A stretch of DNA of 64,000 bases from Thermincola carboxydiphila (GCA_016841325.1 JAENZJ010000005.1:1-64000); one strand, 5' to 3'. Shown: positions 1 through 11,050, numbered from the stretch's first letter. Numbers and translations are program-made. The notes: generated by a model not told the origin, from the sequence alone.

Positions 1-82
1 CCATTCCGGTGGGCATGGTGTATCTTTGAGTGAGATAACGGATGCCGGCTGAAAGTTCTCCATCGGAGCCGCCGGACTTCAT
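1..82 (-). pseudogene. Truncated second copy of cotJC (spore coat Mn-catalase), runs off window edge
   Basis: Bases 1-74 match the intact cotJC gene at 20365-20438 with one mismatch (position 56), in the same orientation. Read on the minus strand they encode the GGSDGELSAGIRYLTQRY stretch, about residues 30-53 of CotJC. The homology stops abruptly at 75, so the first ~29 codons are missing and are replaced by unrelated sequence. A chance ATG at 82 is in frame but has no ribosome site. The gene continues beyond base 1, so whether the rest is intact cannot be seen. I read it as a relic of a duplication or rearrangement at the edge of the Rhs island. Confidence 0.75.
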
Positions 83-349
83 GTTTTATTTTCTGAGAAC
101 AGGACATAAACAATAGAAAGATTACTGATGAAGTCGATATTCAGTGTTTATTATGAGAGGTTAAGTTAAGATTTTAGACCTCTTTTTTTGTATTTCCAAA
201 TTTCAACCCTTAATAACCGCATTTTAGCCCCTAAAAGCCGCATTTGAGGTAGAAATAACAGGAATTAATGGTAATTTTGTTAAATTAATCTCAGGAATTT
301 GAAATTTTAACATATCTTTAAATTTAAAGAATGTGATATAAGGGGAGAA
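83..349. other. AT-rich intergenic leader upstream of the Rhs gene
   Basis: This 267-bp stretch has no convincing ORF. It contains a weak terminator-like hairpin (AGAGGT at 156-161 pairing with ACCTCT at 178-183, followed by a T run to 189) pointing rightwards, then very AT-rich sequence that probably carries the Rhs promoter. No -35/-10 pair stands out clearly enough to call. Confidence 0.4.
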
Positions 350-355
350 GTGCTG

Positions 356-3300
356 ATGATTAGAAAAGGAAGAACTGACGGATATCGAAGAATTTTAAGT
401 ATCATTTTAAGTATACTGATTGTGTTTCCGACTTATTTGTTTCCAATAACTAATGTTGGCCCAAGTAGTCCTGCCAAGGCAGAAGATGATACCGTTGCCC
501 CGACAGTGAGCATAACCTCCCCGGCTAATAATACAATTGTGGGTACGGCCGGAGATACAGTGACAATCACGGCCAATGCCAGTGATGCAGTAGGGATAGC
601 GAAGGTAGAGTTTTATGTAGACAATACGCTGGTAGGCGAGAGTGTGTATGCCCCTTACAGCTGCAGTTGGGTAGCGACAGGAGGAAGCCATACTGTTTTC
701 GCAAAAGCATATGATGCGGCAGGAAATGTAGGGACAAGCAGCAGCATAACGATAAAGGCGAGTGCTGAAGTAACGGTAACCAGCCCGGGTGATGGGAGTA
801 CGGTAAGTGGGATGGTAACCAACTTCACCGGTACATTCAGCACACCACTGAACCCTGGCTATTATACCATGCTGTATATAGATGGTAACCAAGTAGCCCA
901 ATATGTTACCAGTGGTCCGAGTGTAAGTATTAATTACAACTGGGATACAACACAGTATGCAAACGGCAGTACTCATGAAATAAAGATATCAGGCTACACA
1001 GCAACGGGGAACGTTTACTCATATGGCACAAGCACAGTAACAGTGAACAACGAAACAGATACCGTTGCCCCGACAGTGAGCATAACCTCCCCGGCTAATA
1101 ATACAATTGTGGGTACGGCCGGAGATACAGTGACAATCACGGCCAATGCCAGTGATGCAGTAGGGATAGCGAAGGTAGAGTTTTATGTAGACAATACGCT
1201 GGTAGGCGAGAGTGTGTATGCCCCTTACAGCTGCAGTTGGGTAGCGACAGGAGGAAGCCATACTGTTTTCGCAAAAGCATATGATGCGGCAGGAAATGTA
1301 GGGACAAGCAGCAGCATAACGATAAAGGCGAGTGCTGAAGTAACGGTAACCAGCCCGGGTGATGGGAGTACGGTAAGTGGGATGGTAACCAACTTCACCG
1401 GTACATTCAGCACACCACTGAACCCTGGCTATTATACCATGCTGTATATAGATGGTAACCAAGTAGCCCAATATGTTACCAGTGGTCCGAGTGTAAGTAT
1501 TAATTACAACTGGGATACAACACAGTATGCAAACGGCAGTACTCATGAAATAAAGATATCAGGCTACACAGCAACGGGGAACGTTTACTCATATGGCACA
1601 AGCACAGTAACAGTGAATAATTCGCCGTCTGATATCATTCCACCCACGGTTATCGCCTCTCCTGCCGGCGGGACATTTACTACTCCAATAGATATCACAC
1701 TATCAGCAGATGAACCCGCAGCAATTTACTATACCGTTGATGGCAGTGAGCCCACTGTATCGAGCTTTGTTTACAGTGAACCAATTAGCATTTCCGCTAA
1801 TACCAATCTAAAGTTCTTCGGAGAAGACCTGTCAGGAAATTTATCAGAAATCGTGGAAGAAAACTACATTATTGATACTGATGCACCTGCAGTAACAATA
1901 ACATCTCCTATAAACGGTGCATCTGTTAGAGGTATGCAAAACATCCAAGTTACTGCCTCAGACCCGAATGGAATATTAAGAACAGATCTATATATTGACG
2001 ATATTTTAGTTGGCTCAGATACCGTTTCAAATTATGTGTATCAGTGGAATACTGATTTTGATGATGAAGGACAGCATGTTATCAGTGCAAAAGTATATGA
2101 TACTGTTAATAATGTTGCTATCACCAGTGTGACAGTAAATGTTGACCGGGCTGTTCCGGTAATTTCCAACGTCAAAGTAATACGTAACGCAACAAATGCT
2201 GTTGTAACCTGGGATACCAGTGAGCCGTGTGATTCAATGGTGGATTATGGAACAACAAGCTCCCTGGGATTATCCAGTCCGATTGATTCAAATTTAAGTA
2301 CACATCACAGAGTAGTTGTATTGCTGGAACCTAGCAGCGGGACAACAGGACAGACATTTTATTTCAGAGCAGTTTCAAAGGACGGAGCAGGGAATGTAGT
2401 AAATTCTGCAACAACAAGCAAGTTGATCAAAATGTATATAGGCACCTGGCTCATGAATGGTAATTACCGTCCTGTTGACACAAGCACAGCGCTTCAGACT
2501 GACTTTATCGGCGGGGAAGCTGTTGCTGAACCATATGAGGGCAAGTTGGATTCGGGAAAAGTATGGGCCAAGGTTGAAACAGATACTGACCGAAATATAT
2601 ATATCCCGACGTTCATGGGGCCTAATATTGGATATTCCACATATGATTATACAAATGTATATGCATTTACCTATGTGTATTCTCCTGTCAGCCAAAGTGC
2701 AGATCTTAAACTTACCATTGATGATCAAGCCAAAATTTGGTTAAATGAAAACCTCGTTTTCACGGCTGATGGAAGTGCCGGCAGCTTTACAGCCAGTAAT
2801 GTCCAGCTGAATCAGGGGTGGAACAAACTTTTAATTAAGGTTAAAAACAACTTCGGGGGGTGTGGATTTGATGCAGCTTTTGCCCAGCCCGGTACATCTA
2901 TCCCTGTTTATGGGCTGTTATACCAGTTAGAACCGAACTTTGCAGAAGAACCTGATATTACTCCGCCAGCCATATATCCGACGATTGGAATAGACAGTGC
3001 CGGAAATGGACAGGTCTCATGGCAGACCACAGAACTGAGTCCGGCTTATATGGAGCATGGTCCGACAACCAGTTACGGAACCGTTATTTCCACTACCAAT
3101 AAAACAGTTAATCACTTAGCTGCCATCAATAACCTGGGCTCTGCAGAAAACTATTGTTTTAATTTCACATCAACAGACAGATTAGGCACCAGTTCTTCCA
3201 AAGAAGTGGTTTATCCTCTGATTCATGATGCCGGCATAACCTTAACGTCTGCAACGGCAACTGTTAGCTGGGCTACCTATGCTCCTGCTGACAGCCAGAT

Positions 3301-6300
3301 TGAATGGGGGACTACAACAAGCTTTGGACAGCAGAATATCCTTGATAGCTCAATGGTGTCCAGGCACTCAATGGTTATTACCGGCCTTAGCCCCAATACC
3401 ACCTATTATTTCCGAATAAAATCCAGGATTGATGATGGTACCCTGTATACTTTTGAACTCAAAGGAACAACTCAAAGCACTTATATCCGTAATTGGCTTG
3501 TAAATGGCTTATACTCTACACCTGATGCTAATGACCTTCTGACAATGGATTTCTTAAACAGTGAACAAAATGTTATTCCTTATGAACGCAAACCTGAGGG
3601 TGACTATATATGGGCGAAGGTTATTTCGACATACGATACAATCAATGTTAGAAACCTTTTTCCGGCTCCACTTGTAGGAGAGTACCAGTACAAAACAATG
3701 TATGCACATACATACGTATACTCCCCAGAACCCCAGAGCCCTTATTTAAGTATGGGTTCTGATGATGGGATAAGAGCCTGGGTCAACGGCGAATTAGTCT
3801 GGTCAAATGACGTTGTCAGAACCTGTACTAATGACCAGGATAAAGTTCAGGTACTACTTAATCCGGGTTGGAATAAGCTTTTGATAAAAGTAAAGAACAT
3901 GACAAGCAGCTACGGGTTCTCTGTGAGGTTTACGGATGCTGAAGGCAATCCACTGGATTTTAAATACCAGTTGGATGACCCCGCTCAGTTTAGTATAACT
4001 CCGGATACCGTTCCACCAAATATATATAATGTTAAGACATCGATTACCGAATATAACAAGGTGCGAGTGGAATGGTGCACAGATGAAGCCGCTACCAGTT
4101 ATCTTGAATGGGGTAAAGATACAAATTATGGGTCAAGTCTCTCTTCTGCCATTTTGAGCATTAAACACTGGTATGACATAGGTCCGTTAGAAGCAAATAC
4201 CACATATCACTTAAGGCTTGCAGGCTCAGACTATGCCGTAAATAACTTTGTTTATGATGACTTTACCGTTTTGACCGGCCAGGGGACTGCGCCTTTTATC
4301 AAAAGCTGGCTGATAAACGGCACCTATACCAATACTGACAGTGATACCAGGCTGACAGTTGATTATCTGGGCGGTGAGTCAATCGCCAAACCCCTCGACG
4401 GGGAAGGCACTCTGGCCATGGGCAAGAACTGGAAGGAAATAACTTCTGAGGGCGACTACATTGATCTTTCAGGTGAGTACGGTACTTCACCGGATTCAGT
4501 TGCTTATGCCCATATTTATGTCGAATCTATTACTGCAAAATCAGACCATTATCTGTGGCTGGGAACCACAGGCGGAGCCAACGTTTTTGTCAACGGAACG
4601 AGTGTATTTACCCATGTGTACAGCAGGGAACACCAGTTTAACGAAGACATTATCCCACTTCAACTGAAGGATGGCCTTAATACAATATTGATTAAGCTAA
4701 CCCCCGGAGAAAACGGCCAATTCGGGTTTTCAGCAAGGGTTGCAATGATAAATGGGAATCCACTGGGCATCAGTACCTTTGCAAATTACCAGTCACAGGG
4801 CGACCCTGAACCGTTCTTTACGGGGTATGGAGAATTAGTTCAGGCATATACTGGCCTGCAGTATGGAAAGAACAATGTTTCTATCAGGACCTCGTACAAT
4901 CTCGGGCAATCATGGTTTCAATCGGTCCAGCTTGCCAGCGACGCTTCTGGTCCAAGCTGGGCTCAAATAGGTAATAAAAAAGGATTATTCTATAAAAAAC
5001 TGGTTGACGGGAAATGGCAGGTAGCCTATAAGGTTACAGAGAATGACGTCAATTCCTGGACTGATGAAATTATCTTATCTAATTCGGCAGTGAGCATATA
5101 TAATGTGGATGCCACAGAGGACCCGGCTGCAAAGAAGGTATATGTGTTCTACAGTGATGACACAGGAATTTTAAGGTACAGGGTTTCATCCGACCTTGTC
5201 ACATGGACGGCTGAACAAACTGTGCCTGTCACCCTGGCCCCCAATTCTTATCCTAACAGGTATCCCTCCTTTGGCATTGAAAAGCTTAGGAACGGGAACT
5301 GGGGACTGGCCTATATAGCAGCTGACGACAGTACTTATCACTACTCAAAAGCATTGTTTACCACGTCAAAGAACCTGATTGACTGGCAAGAACCCTCAAT
5401 TTTAATGGCCAGCACTCTTTGGGAGAGACCCAGCCAGGTCCATTACTATGAGGATGACAACGGCAACCTGTTTGCCGGCATCCAGAGATGGAAGCACTTG
5501 TCAACATTCAATATGTATTCAAGCAAGAGTGTCGACGGAGGGGCAAGCTGGAGCAATCCCGTTATTGTAGACTCTGATGAATCTTCCTGGTCAAGTGAAC
5601 ATTATGATCCTATTGGTAATGTTAAACTTTACTACGGGAAAAATGGCAAGATTAAGGAAGCTTACTTGCTTAAGATTTATGACGGCCCTGTCGTTGAGGA
5701 TAATGTTTTTGGATTTGGCCACAACTCCGGGGAGGAAGGCTTTGGAGTAAACCCGGCCATAGGTAATTACTCATATCAAAATGAAGATGTGAAAATCCCT
5801 GGTATAGGTGTGCCTCTTGACTTCACCAGAAGCTATAATTCCTCAGGAGCCAAGGCCGACGGAGTTTTGGGCTATGGCTGGACCCACAACTATAATCTGG
5901 AACTGTCAGTAAACCTCAATGGAATAATAAATGTAAGTACCGAAGACGGGCGCATGGATTCTTTCCTTCTGGGTCCTGATAACAACTACATTCCATTCCC
6001 CGGAGTATATGATACACTGATTAAAAATGCTGACGGGACCTGGAGCCTGAAGCGTACCAACAAGACAACCCTGGATTTTGACAATGAAGGCAAAATTACT
6101 AAGATCACTGATAAGAACGGCAATACCCTGGCCTTTACATATGATTCAAATAAACGGCTGATTAAAGTAACAGAAGCTGCCGGGAGGACCCTCACCTTTG
6201 ATCATGATTCAAATGGTCACATAGTTAAAGTAACCGATCCGCTTAACCGGGAGTATATATACGGGTATAACAGCGGTAACCTAACCACATATACAGACCC

Positions 6301-9300
6301 GGGAGGTGGAACAACAACATATATATATGATACAGAACACCGCATTATAGAGGTGAAAGATCCGCGAAACAACCGGGCCATTAAGGTGAATTATGACGCC
6401 AATGGCAAGGTTGCCAGCCAGGAGGATGCCAAGGGGAACGTGACTTCCTTTGGGTATGATTTAACGACCAGGAAGACCACTATCACTGAAGGGGGTAAAA
6501 CCAAGACCCAGGAATTCGACGGGTATTTCCGGCTGGTTAAAGAAACTGACCCGCTTGGGTATATCACTACATATACCTATGATGGGTTAGGAAACAGGAA
6601 AACCATAACCAACGCCAATGGCAATGTGACCTCTTATGACTATGACTTAAACGGCAATTTAACCCGGACTACTGACCCATTGGGCAACACTAGTGAAAAC
6701 TATTATAACGATGACAGTGACCTGATTTACAGAAAAGACCCCAATGGTAACATCACAAGATTTGATTATGACAGCAAAGGCAACCTGCTGACTACCCATA
6801 TGCCCAGTGGTAAAGATATATCCTATACCTATTATGCAAACGGCCTGCCGCAAACTGTGACTGATGCCAATAACGGGACCACGACCTTCATATATGATCA
6901 GTACGGCTATATAGAAAAGCAGACAGACCCCCTGGGTAACAGCATCAGCTACACCTATGACGCGGTCGGGCGAAGGCTGAGTGTCACTGATGCGGTATAC
7001 AATACTACTTCCTTTACTTATGATAACCTGGATAACCTCCTGACAGCCACTGACCCATTGAACAGGACAACGGTTTATGAATATGATGCCAATGGGAATA
7101 AGATTAAGGAAACTAATCCCCTTGGGAAAATTACCACATATACGTATGACGAGCTTAACCAGCTTACCCAGGTTATCGATGCGGCAGGCAGCATCACTGC
7201 CATGGAGTATAATGCAGACGGCAACCTGGTCAAAGTGACAGACGCTTTGGGTGGTATCACCACCAATACCTATGATGACGGCGGGCGCTTGACTTACACC
7301 ACGGATGCCAATGGTCACAGTACTGCTTATTCATATGACGGGAATGACAACCTGCTGACCATGATTGATGCCCTGGGCAAATCTACCACCTTCACTTATG
7401 ATACCAATGACCGCCTGTCTTCGGTTACTGACCCTCTGGGCAGGACAACGACATACGAATATGATGCCGGTGGGAACAAAACTAAAGAGATTGACCCCCT
7501 TGGTTTTTCAACCCTCTTTACTTATGATTCGATGAACAATCTTGTAACTGTTCGGGACGCTGCTTACAGGGTAACCACATATTATTATGACGGTAACAGT
7601 AATAATACCAGAATAGTTGATGCCGAGGGGAATGTAACAGAGAATGAGTATGATAAAAATAACCGTCTGGTCAAAGAGATCAGGCATAACATTCCTGCAG
7701 ACCAGATAACAGAATACAGGTATGACCCCAATGACCGGGTTATTCAAACAATTTATCCGGGCGGGGTTACAACTTCAAATTCTTATGACAGTGCCGGCAA
7801 CCTGATATCCTTCACTGACGGCAGGGGATATACCACCGTTTACGAATATAACGCCCTGAATAAAGTAGTAAGTGTCACAGATGCGGTATATAACACCCGG
7901 ACCATAAACTATGACGACCTGGGCAGGGTCAGCAGTGAAACTGACTGGCTCGGCAATGTTACTTCATATGAGTATGACAAACTGGGCCGGAAGGTTAAGG
8001 AGAATTATCCTGACCTCAGCAGCCGGACATTTACCTTTGACCCGGTCGGAAACCTGCTTACCGAAACTGACGGGGAAGGCCATATCACTTTATACACATA
8101 TGACGAACTGGACCGTCCGGTCACAGTAACCGATGCGGTCTATGGCATTACCAGGTATACCTATGATGATGCCGGTAACATGATTTCCGAAACAAATGCC
8201 CTGAATAACATTACAACATACCGTTATGACGGCCTTGACCGGCTGATCGAAACTGTCCTGCCGGGAGGAACAACAACAACCTACAGTTATGACCCTGCAG
8301 GAAACCTTAAAACAGCCACAGACCCCAATGGACATACGACAGTTTACGATTATGACAATATTGACAGGCTGATTAAAATTACAGATGCCCTTGGTAATAC
8401 AACCCAATACGAATATGACGCACTGGGCAACCGGACGAGACTAATTGATGCCAGGGGCAAGGCCACACGGTTCAGCTATAACGAGCGGAACCTGATGGTG
8501 TCGGTAACTGACCCCCTGAACCATACAATGTCCTATGAATATGACGCCAATGGCAATATGGTTAAAATGACAGATGCCAGGGGCAGCAGCACCCTGTATG
8601 AATTTGACCCGTTAAACCGCATGATTACTGTCACCGACCCCCTGAACAGAGCCAGGAATTTAGCCTATGATGCCAATGGCAACCAGACCAGTGTCACAGA
8701 TGCCAAAGGACAGGTAACCGGGTATGATTATGATGCCATGAACCGGGTGACCACCATCACCAGACCGGATAATCAAACCATCAGTTACACATATGACAAG
8801 AACGGCGCCAGGACGATGATGTCTGACCCCACAGGTGACGTCAACTATACCTATGATGACCTGAACAGGCCGGTAAAAGCCAGCTACTCACGAAACGGGC
8901 TGGACATGAACTATGCTTATGATGCCATAGGCAACAGGACTCTGCTCACCGTAACCAGGGGAGAGACAGTAATCTACAGTGTTTATTACAGCTATGATGA
9001 ACAGAACCGGCTCACCGAACTGACTGACAAAGACGGAAACACATTCACCTTCGGTTATGACAGCGCCGGAAATGTCACCGAAGTAAACTATCCTAACGGC
9101 ACAAAAGCCACATTTACTTATGACGATGTCAACCAGGTAACCGCCATCAATAACCTGAAAACTGCCGGAGGGAACATCAGGAACTACACATACACATATA
9201 ATCCTAACGGCTACCGGACCCAGATGACGGTTGACGGAGCAGAAGTCATTGATTATGACTATGACGACCTGGGCCAGCTCACCGGGCTAACAGACAAGAG

Positions 9301-11026
9301 GGGACATTATGACTTCATCTATGACCAGGTTGGCAACAGGCTGCAAATGGTGTATACCGATGTTAACTCCAGCGTCTATTCCATGGGCTATACCTATGAT
9401 ATCGCCAACCAGCTCCTTACAGCCGGACCCAATGCATACACCTATGATGCCAATGGCAACAGGCTGACCAAGACTACCGTTAACGGTACCGTATACTATG
9501 AATATGATTACCTGGATATGCTCACCGGCATCACATCACCGGACGGTACCGTAACCTATACCTATGACGGTGATACCAGGAAAGTAAGCCGGGAAAGCGA
9601 CACCTCCGGGGTCACTTACTTCCTCTTTGACGGCGATACAGCCATACTTGAAGGGGTAAGCCCTGACCTGGCAAATCCGACATCGTATGTAGAAGGACTT
9701 AACGGCCTGCTGTCGAAAGTATCACCAGAAGGCATCATAGCCTATTACTACTATGACGCCCAGGGCAACCTGGGAGCTATGGCGGATGAACTGGGCAATA
9801 TCACTGACACATACGGTTATGACGCCTGGGGAGCACTATCAGAACATACCGGCAACAGTGATGAGAAATATACATATGTGGGCAAATACGGAGTAGCCAT
9901 CGAACCTGATGACGGTCTGCTGATGATGGGCCGAAGATTCTATGACCCGGAACTGGGCATCTTCCTGCAAAAGGATGTCTTCCCCGGATATATCCAGGAC
10001 CCCACAACCCTGCACCCATATATGTACACACGTAACGACCCGGTTAACAAGATTGACCCGGATGGACAGCTGTGGATCTGGGACAAGACCAAGCAAGTCG
10101 TCAAAGGAGCCGCTGAAAAAGGGAAACGGGCTGTCAGAAAGGTAGTCAATAAAGGGACAGAAGTTGTCAAAGCGGCAGTAGAGACAGTCAAAGGTGCGGG
10201 TCAGGCCGTAGTGAAGACCGGGAAGAGCATAGTCCATAAAGGGGCTGAGATAGCAAGTTCCACGAAAAGAAAGGTCAAAAAGGGGATTGCTACCGGAAAG
10301 GCAAAAGTACAGAAAAAGAAAGAACAGGTTGTTCAAAGAGGCAAAGAGGTCCTGACACGAGGTAAGGAACGGGCAATAGCTGCCGGACAGGCTGCCAAAA
10401 GGGTTGCCATTAATGCACCTGCAGCGATATGGGAATGGAGACAGAGTAACTTTGAAAAGGCTGAGCAATATAACATTAAGCATGCAAAGAAAATGTTACA
10501 ATTATCGGGTATTAACGAAGATGACCCTGATTATGAACAGAGCTTAGAATCCCATATTAAACTGCAAGAAGCAGCTTTCAATAGTGCGACTTATGGTGGA
10601 GGATTGAAAGTAGTTGGAAATGTTGCAAGTAAAGCCCCAGGTGTCATAAGCAAGGTTTTGCAAAAAGTAAGGTCTAAGGGAAATGGTGGTGCTAAAATAC
10701 TTCAAAACAAGGCTCAAGGCGAAGCATTTGAGCAAGTTGTTAAACAAGAAATTTTGCAAACTCAGGATAATGTTGTTCAACAAATTACAGTTAAAACACA
10801 AAGCGGAGTAAGAACACGCCTAGACCTTATTGGCACTACCAAACAAACAGGGAATGTTGTTATAACAGAAGCGAAATCATCTGCAACAGCCCCGTTAACT
10901 CCCAATCAAAGACTTGCATTCCCTGAAATTGCTAAAACAGGTGCCACGGTTGTTGGTAAAGGTAAAACCCCATTCACAGGAGGCACACAAATTTCTCCAA
11001 CCGAAGTAGATATAATACGTCCTTAG
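356..11026 (+). CDS. Giant secreted Rhs/YD-repeat polymorphic toxin with PD-(D/E)XK-like nuclease tip
   Basis: Residue numbers here count from the ORF-track GTG at 350. ATG 356 is preferred because AGGGGAG (341-347) sits 8 nt upstream of it. An N-terminal signal peptide or anchor covers about residues 1-45. Two near-identical ~190-aa Ig-like modules follow (47-425), then a chitobiase-C-like domain (~428-505), fibronectin-III-like domains, and three repeated sandwich modules that each begin with a WL-NG-Y motif. A sialidase/BNR-like part with Asp-box motifs (SVDGGASW) covers ~1486-1780. DUF6531 begins at ~1803. YD repeats fill ~1870-3180, and the Rhs core (RFYDPELGIFLQKD) lies at ~3195. A Lys/Ala-rich helical hinge (~3245-3377) joins the core to the variable tip. 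The tip carries RLDLIG and ITEAKSS, the D...ExK pattern of Tox-REase nucleases. By family knowledge the YD shell encapsulates the tip, which is released to cut DNA in rival cells. The immunity gene follows directly. Confidence 0.9.
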   Translation: MIRKGRTDGYRRILSIILSILIVFPTYLFPITNVGPSSPAKAEDDTVAPTVSITSPANNTIVGTAGDTVTITANASDAVGIAKVEFYVDNTLVGESVYAPYSCSWVATGGSHTVFAKAYDAAGNVGTSSSITIKASAEVTVTSPGDGSTVSGMVTNFTGTFSTPLNPGYYTMLYIDGNQVAQYVTSGPSVSINYNWDTTQYANGSTHEIKISGYTATGNVYSYGTSTVTVNNETDTVAPTVSITSPANNTIVGTAGDTVTITANASDAVGIAKVEFYVDNTLVGESVYAPYSCSWVATGGSHTVFAKAYDAAGNVGTSSSITIKASAEVTVTSPGDGSTVSGMVTNFTGTFSTPLNPGYYTMLYIDGNQVAQYVTSGPSVSINYNWDTTQYANGSTHEIKISGYTATGNVYSYGTSTVTVNNSPSDIIPPTVIASPAGGTFTTPIDITLSADEPAAIYYTVDGSEPTVSSFVYSEPISISANTNLKFFGEDLSGNLSEIVEENYIIDTDAPAVTITSPINGASVRGMQNIQVTASDPNGILRTDLYIDDILVGSDTVSNYVYQWNTDFDDEGQHVISAKVYDTVNNVAITSVTVNVDRAVPVISNVKVIRNATNAVVTWDTSEPCDSMVDYGTTSSLGLSSPIDSNLSTHHRVVVLLEPSSGTTGQTFYFRAVSKDGAGNVVNSATTSKLIKMYIGTWLMNGNYRPVDTSTALQTDFIGGEAVAEPYEGKLDSGKVWAKVETDTDRNIYIPTFMGPNIGYSTYDYTNVYAFTYVYSPVSQSADLKLTIDDQAKIWLNENLVFTADGSAGSFTASNVQLNQGWNKLLIKVKNNFGGCGFDAAFAQPGTSIPVYGLLYQLEPNFAEEPDITPPAIYPTIGIDSAGNGQVSWQTTELSPAYMEHGPTTSYGTVISTTNKTVNHLAAINNLGSAENYCFNFTSTDRLGTSSSKEVVYPLIHDAGITLTSATATVSWATYAPADSQIEWGTTTSFGQQNILDSSMVSRHSMVITGLSPNTTYYFRIKSRIDDGTLYTFELKGTTQSTYIRNWLVNGLYSTPDANDLLTMDFLNSEQNVIPYERKPEGDYIWAKVISTYDTINVRNLFPAPLVGEYQYKTMYAHTYVYSPEPQSPYLSMGSDDGIRAWVNGELVWSNDVVRTCTNDQDKVQVLLNPGWNKLLIKVKNMTSSYGFSVRFTDAEGNPLDFKYQLDDPAQFSITPDTVPPNIYNVKTSITEYNKVRVEWCTDEAATSYLEWGKDTNYGSSLSSAILSIKHWYDIGPLEANTTYHLRLAGSDYAVNNFVYDDFTVLTGQGTAPFIKSWLINGTYTNTDSDTRLTVDYLGGESIAKPLDGEGTLAMGKNWKEITSEGDYIDLSGEYGTSPDSVAYAHIYVESITAKSDHYLWLGTTGGANVFVNGTSVFTHVYSREHQFNEDIIPLQLKDGLNTILIKLTPGENGQFGFSARVAMINGNPLGISTFANYQSQGDPEPFFTGYGELVQAYTGLQYGKNNVSIRTSYNLGQSWFQSVQLASDASGPSWAQIGNKKGLFYKKLVDGKWQVAYKVTENDVNSWTDEIILSNSAVSIYNVDATEDPAAKKVYVFYSDDTGILRYRVSSDLVTWTAEQTVPVTLAPNSYPNRYPSFGIEKLRNGNWGLAYIAADDSTYHYSKALFTTSKNLIDWQEPSILMASTLWERPSQVHYYEDDNGNLFAGIQRWKHLSTFNMYSSKSVDGGASWSNPVIVDSDESSWSSEHYDPIGNVKLYYGKNGKIKEAYLLKIYDGPVVEDNVFGFGHNSGEEGFGVNPAIGNYSYQNEDVKIPGIGVPLDFTRSYNSSGAKADGVLGYGWTHNYNLELSVNLNGIINVSTEDGRMDSFLLGPDNNYIPFPGVYDTLIKNADGTWSLKRTNKTTLDFDNEGKITKITDKNGNTLAFTYDSNKRLIKVTEAAGRTLTFDHDSNGHIVKVTDPLNREYIYGYNSGNLTTYTDPGGGTTTYIYDTEHRIIEVKDPRNNRAIKVNYDANGKVASQEDAKGNVTSFGYDLTTRKTTITEGGKTKTQEFDGYFRLVKETDPLGYITTYTYDGLGNRKTITNANGNVTSYDYDLNGNLTRTTDPLGNTSENYYNDDSDLIYRKDPNGNITRFDYDSKGNLLTTHMPSGKDISYTYYANGLPQTVTDANNGTTTFIYDQYGYIEKQTDPLGNSISYTYDAVGRRLSVTDAVYNTTSFTYDNLDNLLTATDPLNRTTVYEYDANGNKIKETNPLGKITTYTYDELNQLTQVIDAAGSITAMEYNADGNLVKVTDALGGITTNTYDDGGRLTYTTDANGHSTAYSYDGNDNLLTMIDALGKSTTFTYDTNDRLSSVTDPLGRTTTYEYDAGGNKTKEIDPLGFSTLFTYDSMNNLVTVRDAAYRVTTYYYDGNSNNTRIVDAEGNVTENEYDKNNRLVKEIRHNIPADQITEYRYDPNDRVIQTIYPGGVTTSNSYDSAGNLISFTDGRGYTTVYEYNALNKVVSVTDAVYNTRTINYDDLGRVSSETDWLGNVTSYEYDKLGRKVKENYPDLSSRTFTFDPVGNLLTETDGEGHITLYTYDELDRPVTVTDAVYGITRYTYDDAGNMISETNALNNITTYRYDGLDRLIETVLPGGTTTTYSYDPAGNLKTATDPNGHTTVYDYDNIDRLIKITDALGNTTQYEYDALGNRTRLIDARGKATRFSYNERNLMVSVTDPLNHTMSYEYDANGNMVKMTDARGSSTLYEFDPLNRMITVTDPLNRARNLAYDANGNQTSVTDAKGQVTGYDYDAMNRVTTITRPDNQTISYTYDKNGARTMMSDPTGDVNYTYDDLNRPVKASYSRNGLDMNYAYDAIGNRTLLTVTRGETVIYSVYYSYDEQNRLTELTDKDGNTFTFGYDSAGNVTEVNYPNGTKATFTYDDVNQVTAINNLKTAGGNIRNYTYTYNPNGYRTQMTVDGAEVIDYDYDDLGQLTGLTDKRGHYDFIYDQVGNRLQMVYTDVNSSVYSMGYTYDIANQLLTAGPNAYTYDANGNRLTKTTVNGTVYYEYDYLDMLTGITSPDGTVTYTYDGDTRKVSRESDTSGVTYFLFDGDTAILEGVSPDLANPTSYVEGLNGLLSKVSPEGIIAYYYYDAQGNLGAMADELGNITDTYGYDAWGALSEHTGNSDEKYTYVGKYGVAIEPDDGLLMMGRRFYDPELGIFLQKDVFPGYIQDPTTLHPYMYTRNDPVNKIDPDGQLWIWDKTKQVVKGAAEKGKRAVRKVVNKGTEVVKAAVETVKGAGQAVVKTGKSIVHKGAEIASSTKRKVKKGIATGKAKVQKKKEQVVQRGKEVLTRGKERAIAAGQAAKRVAINAPAAIWEWRQSNFEKAEQYNIKHAKKMLQLSGINEDDPDYEQSLESHIKLQEAAFNSATYGGGLKVVGNVASKAPGVISKVLQKVRSKGNGGAKILQNKAQGEAFEQVVKQEILQTQDNVVQQITVKTQSGVRTRLDLIGTTKQTGNVVITEAKSSATAPLTPNQRLAFPEIAKTGATVVGKGKTPFTGGTQISPTEVDIIRP
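488..1620 (+). repeat. Two-copy 570-bp tandem repeat encoding Ig-like modules
   Basis: The sequence from GATACCGTTGCCCC at 488 recurs at 1058, a 570-bp period, and the two units look identical line by line until they diverge near 1618. They add one in-frame 190-residue adhesion or stalk module to the Rhs protein. Identity at the nucleotide level, including third codon positions, implies a recent duplication or gene conversion. Confidence 0.95.
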
Positions 11027-11050
11027 GTAAACAAATGGAGTGTGATTTAA

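Noticed and set aside
407-976. Minus-strand ORFs inside the Rhs gene (189, 175, 219, 214 aa and others)
   Set aside because: They are shadows of the YD-repeat and Ig-like coding sequence in a low-stop reading frame, duplicated with the repeats, and have no ribosome sites.
488-1620. Possible CRISPR or non-coding repeat array in the first 1.6 kb
   Set aside because: There are only two long coding repeats with no spacers; they encode in-frame protein modules.
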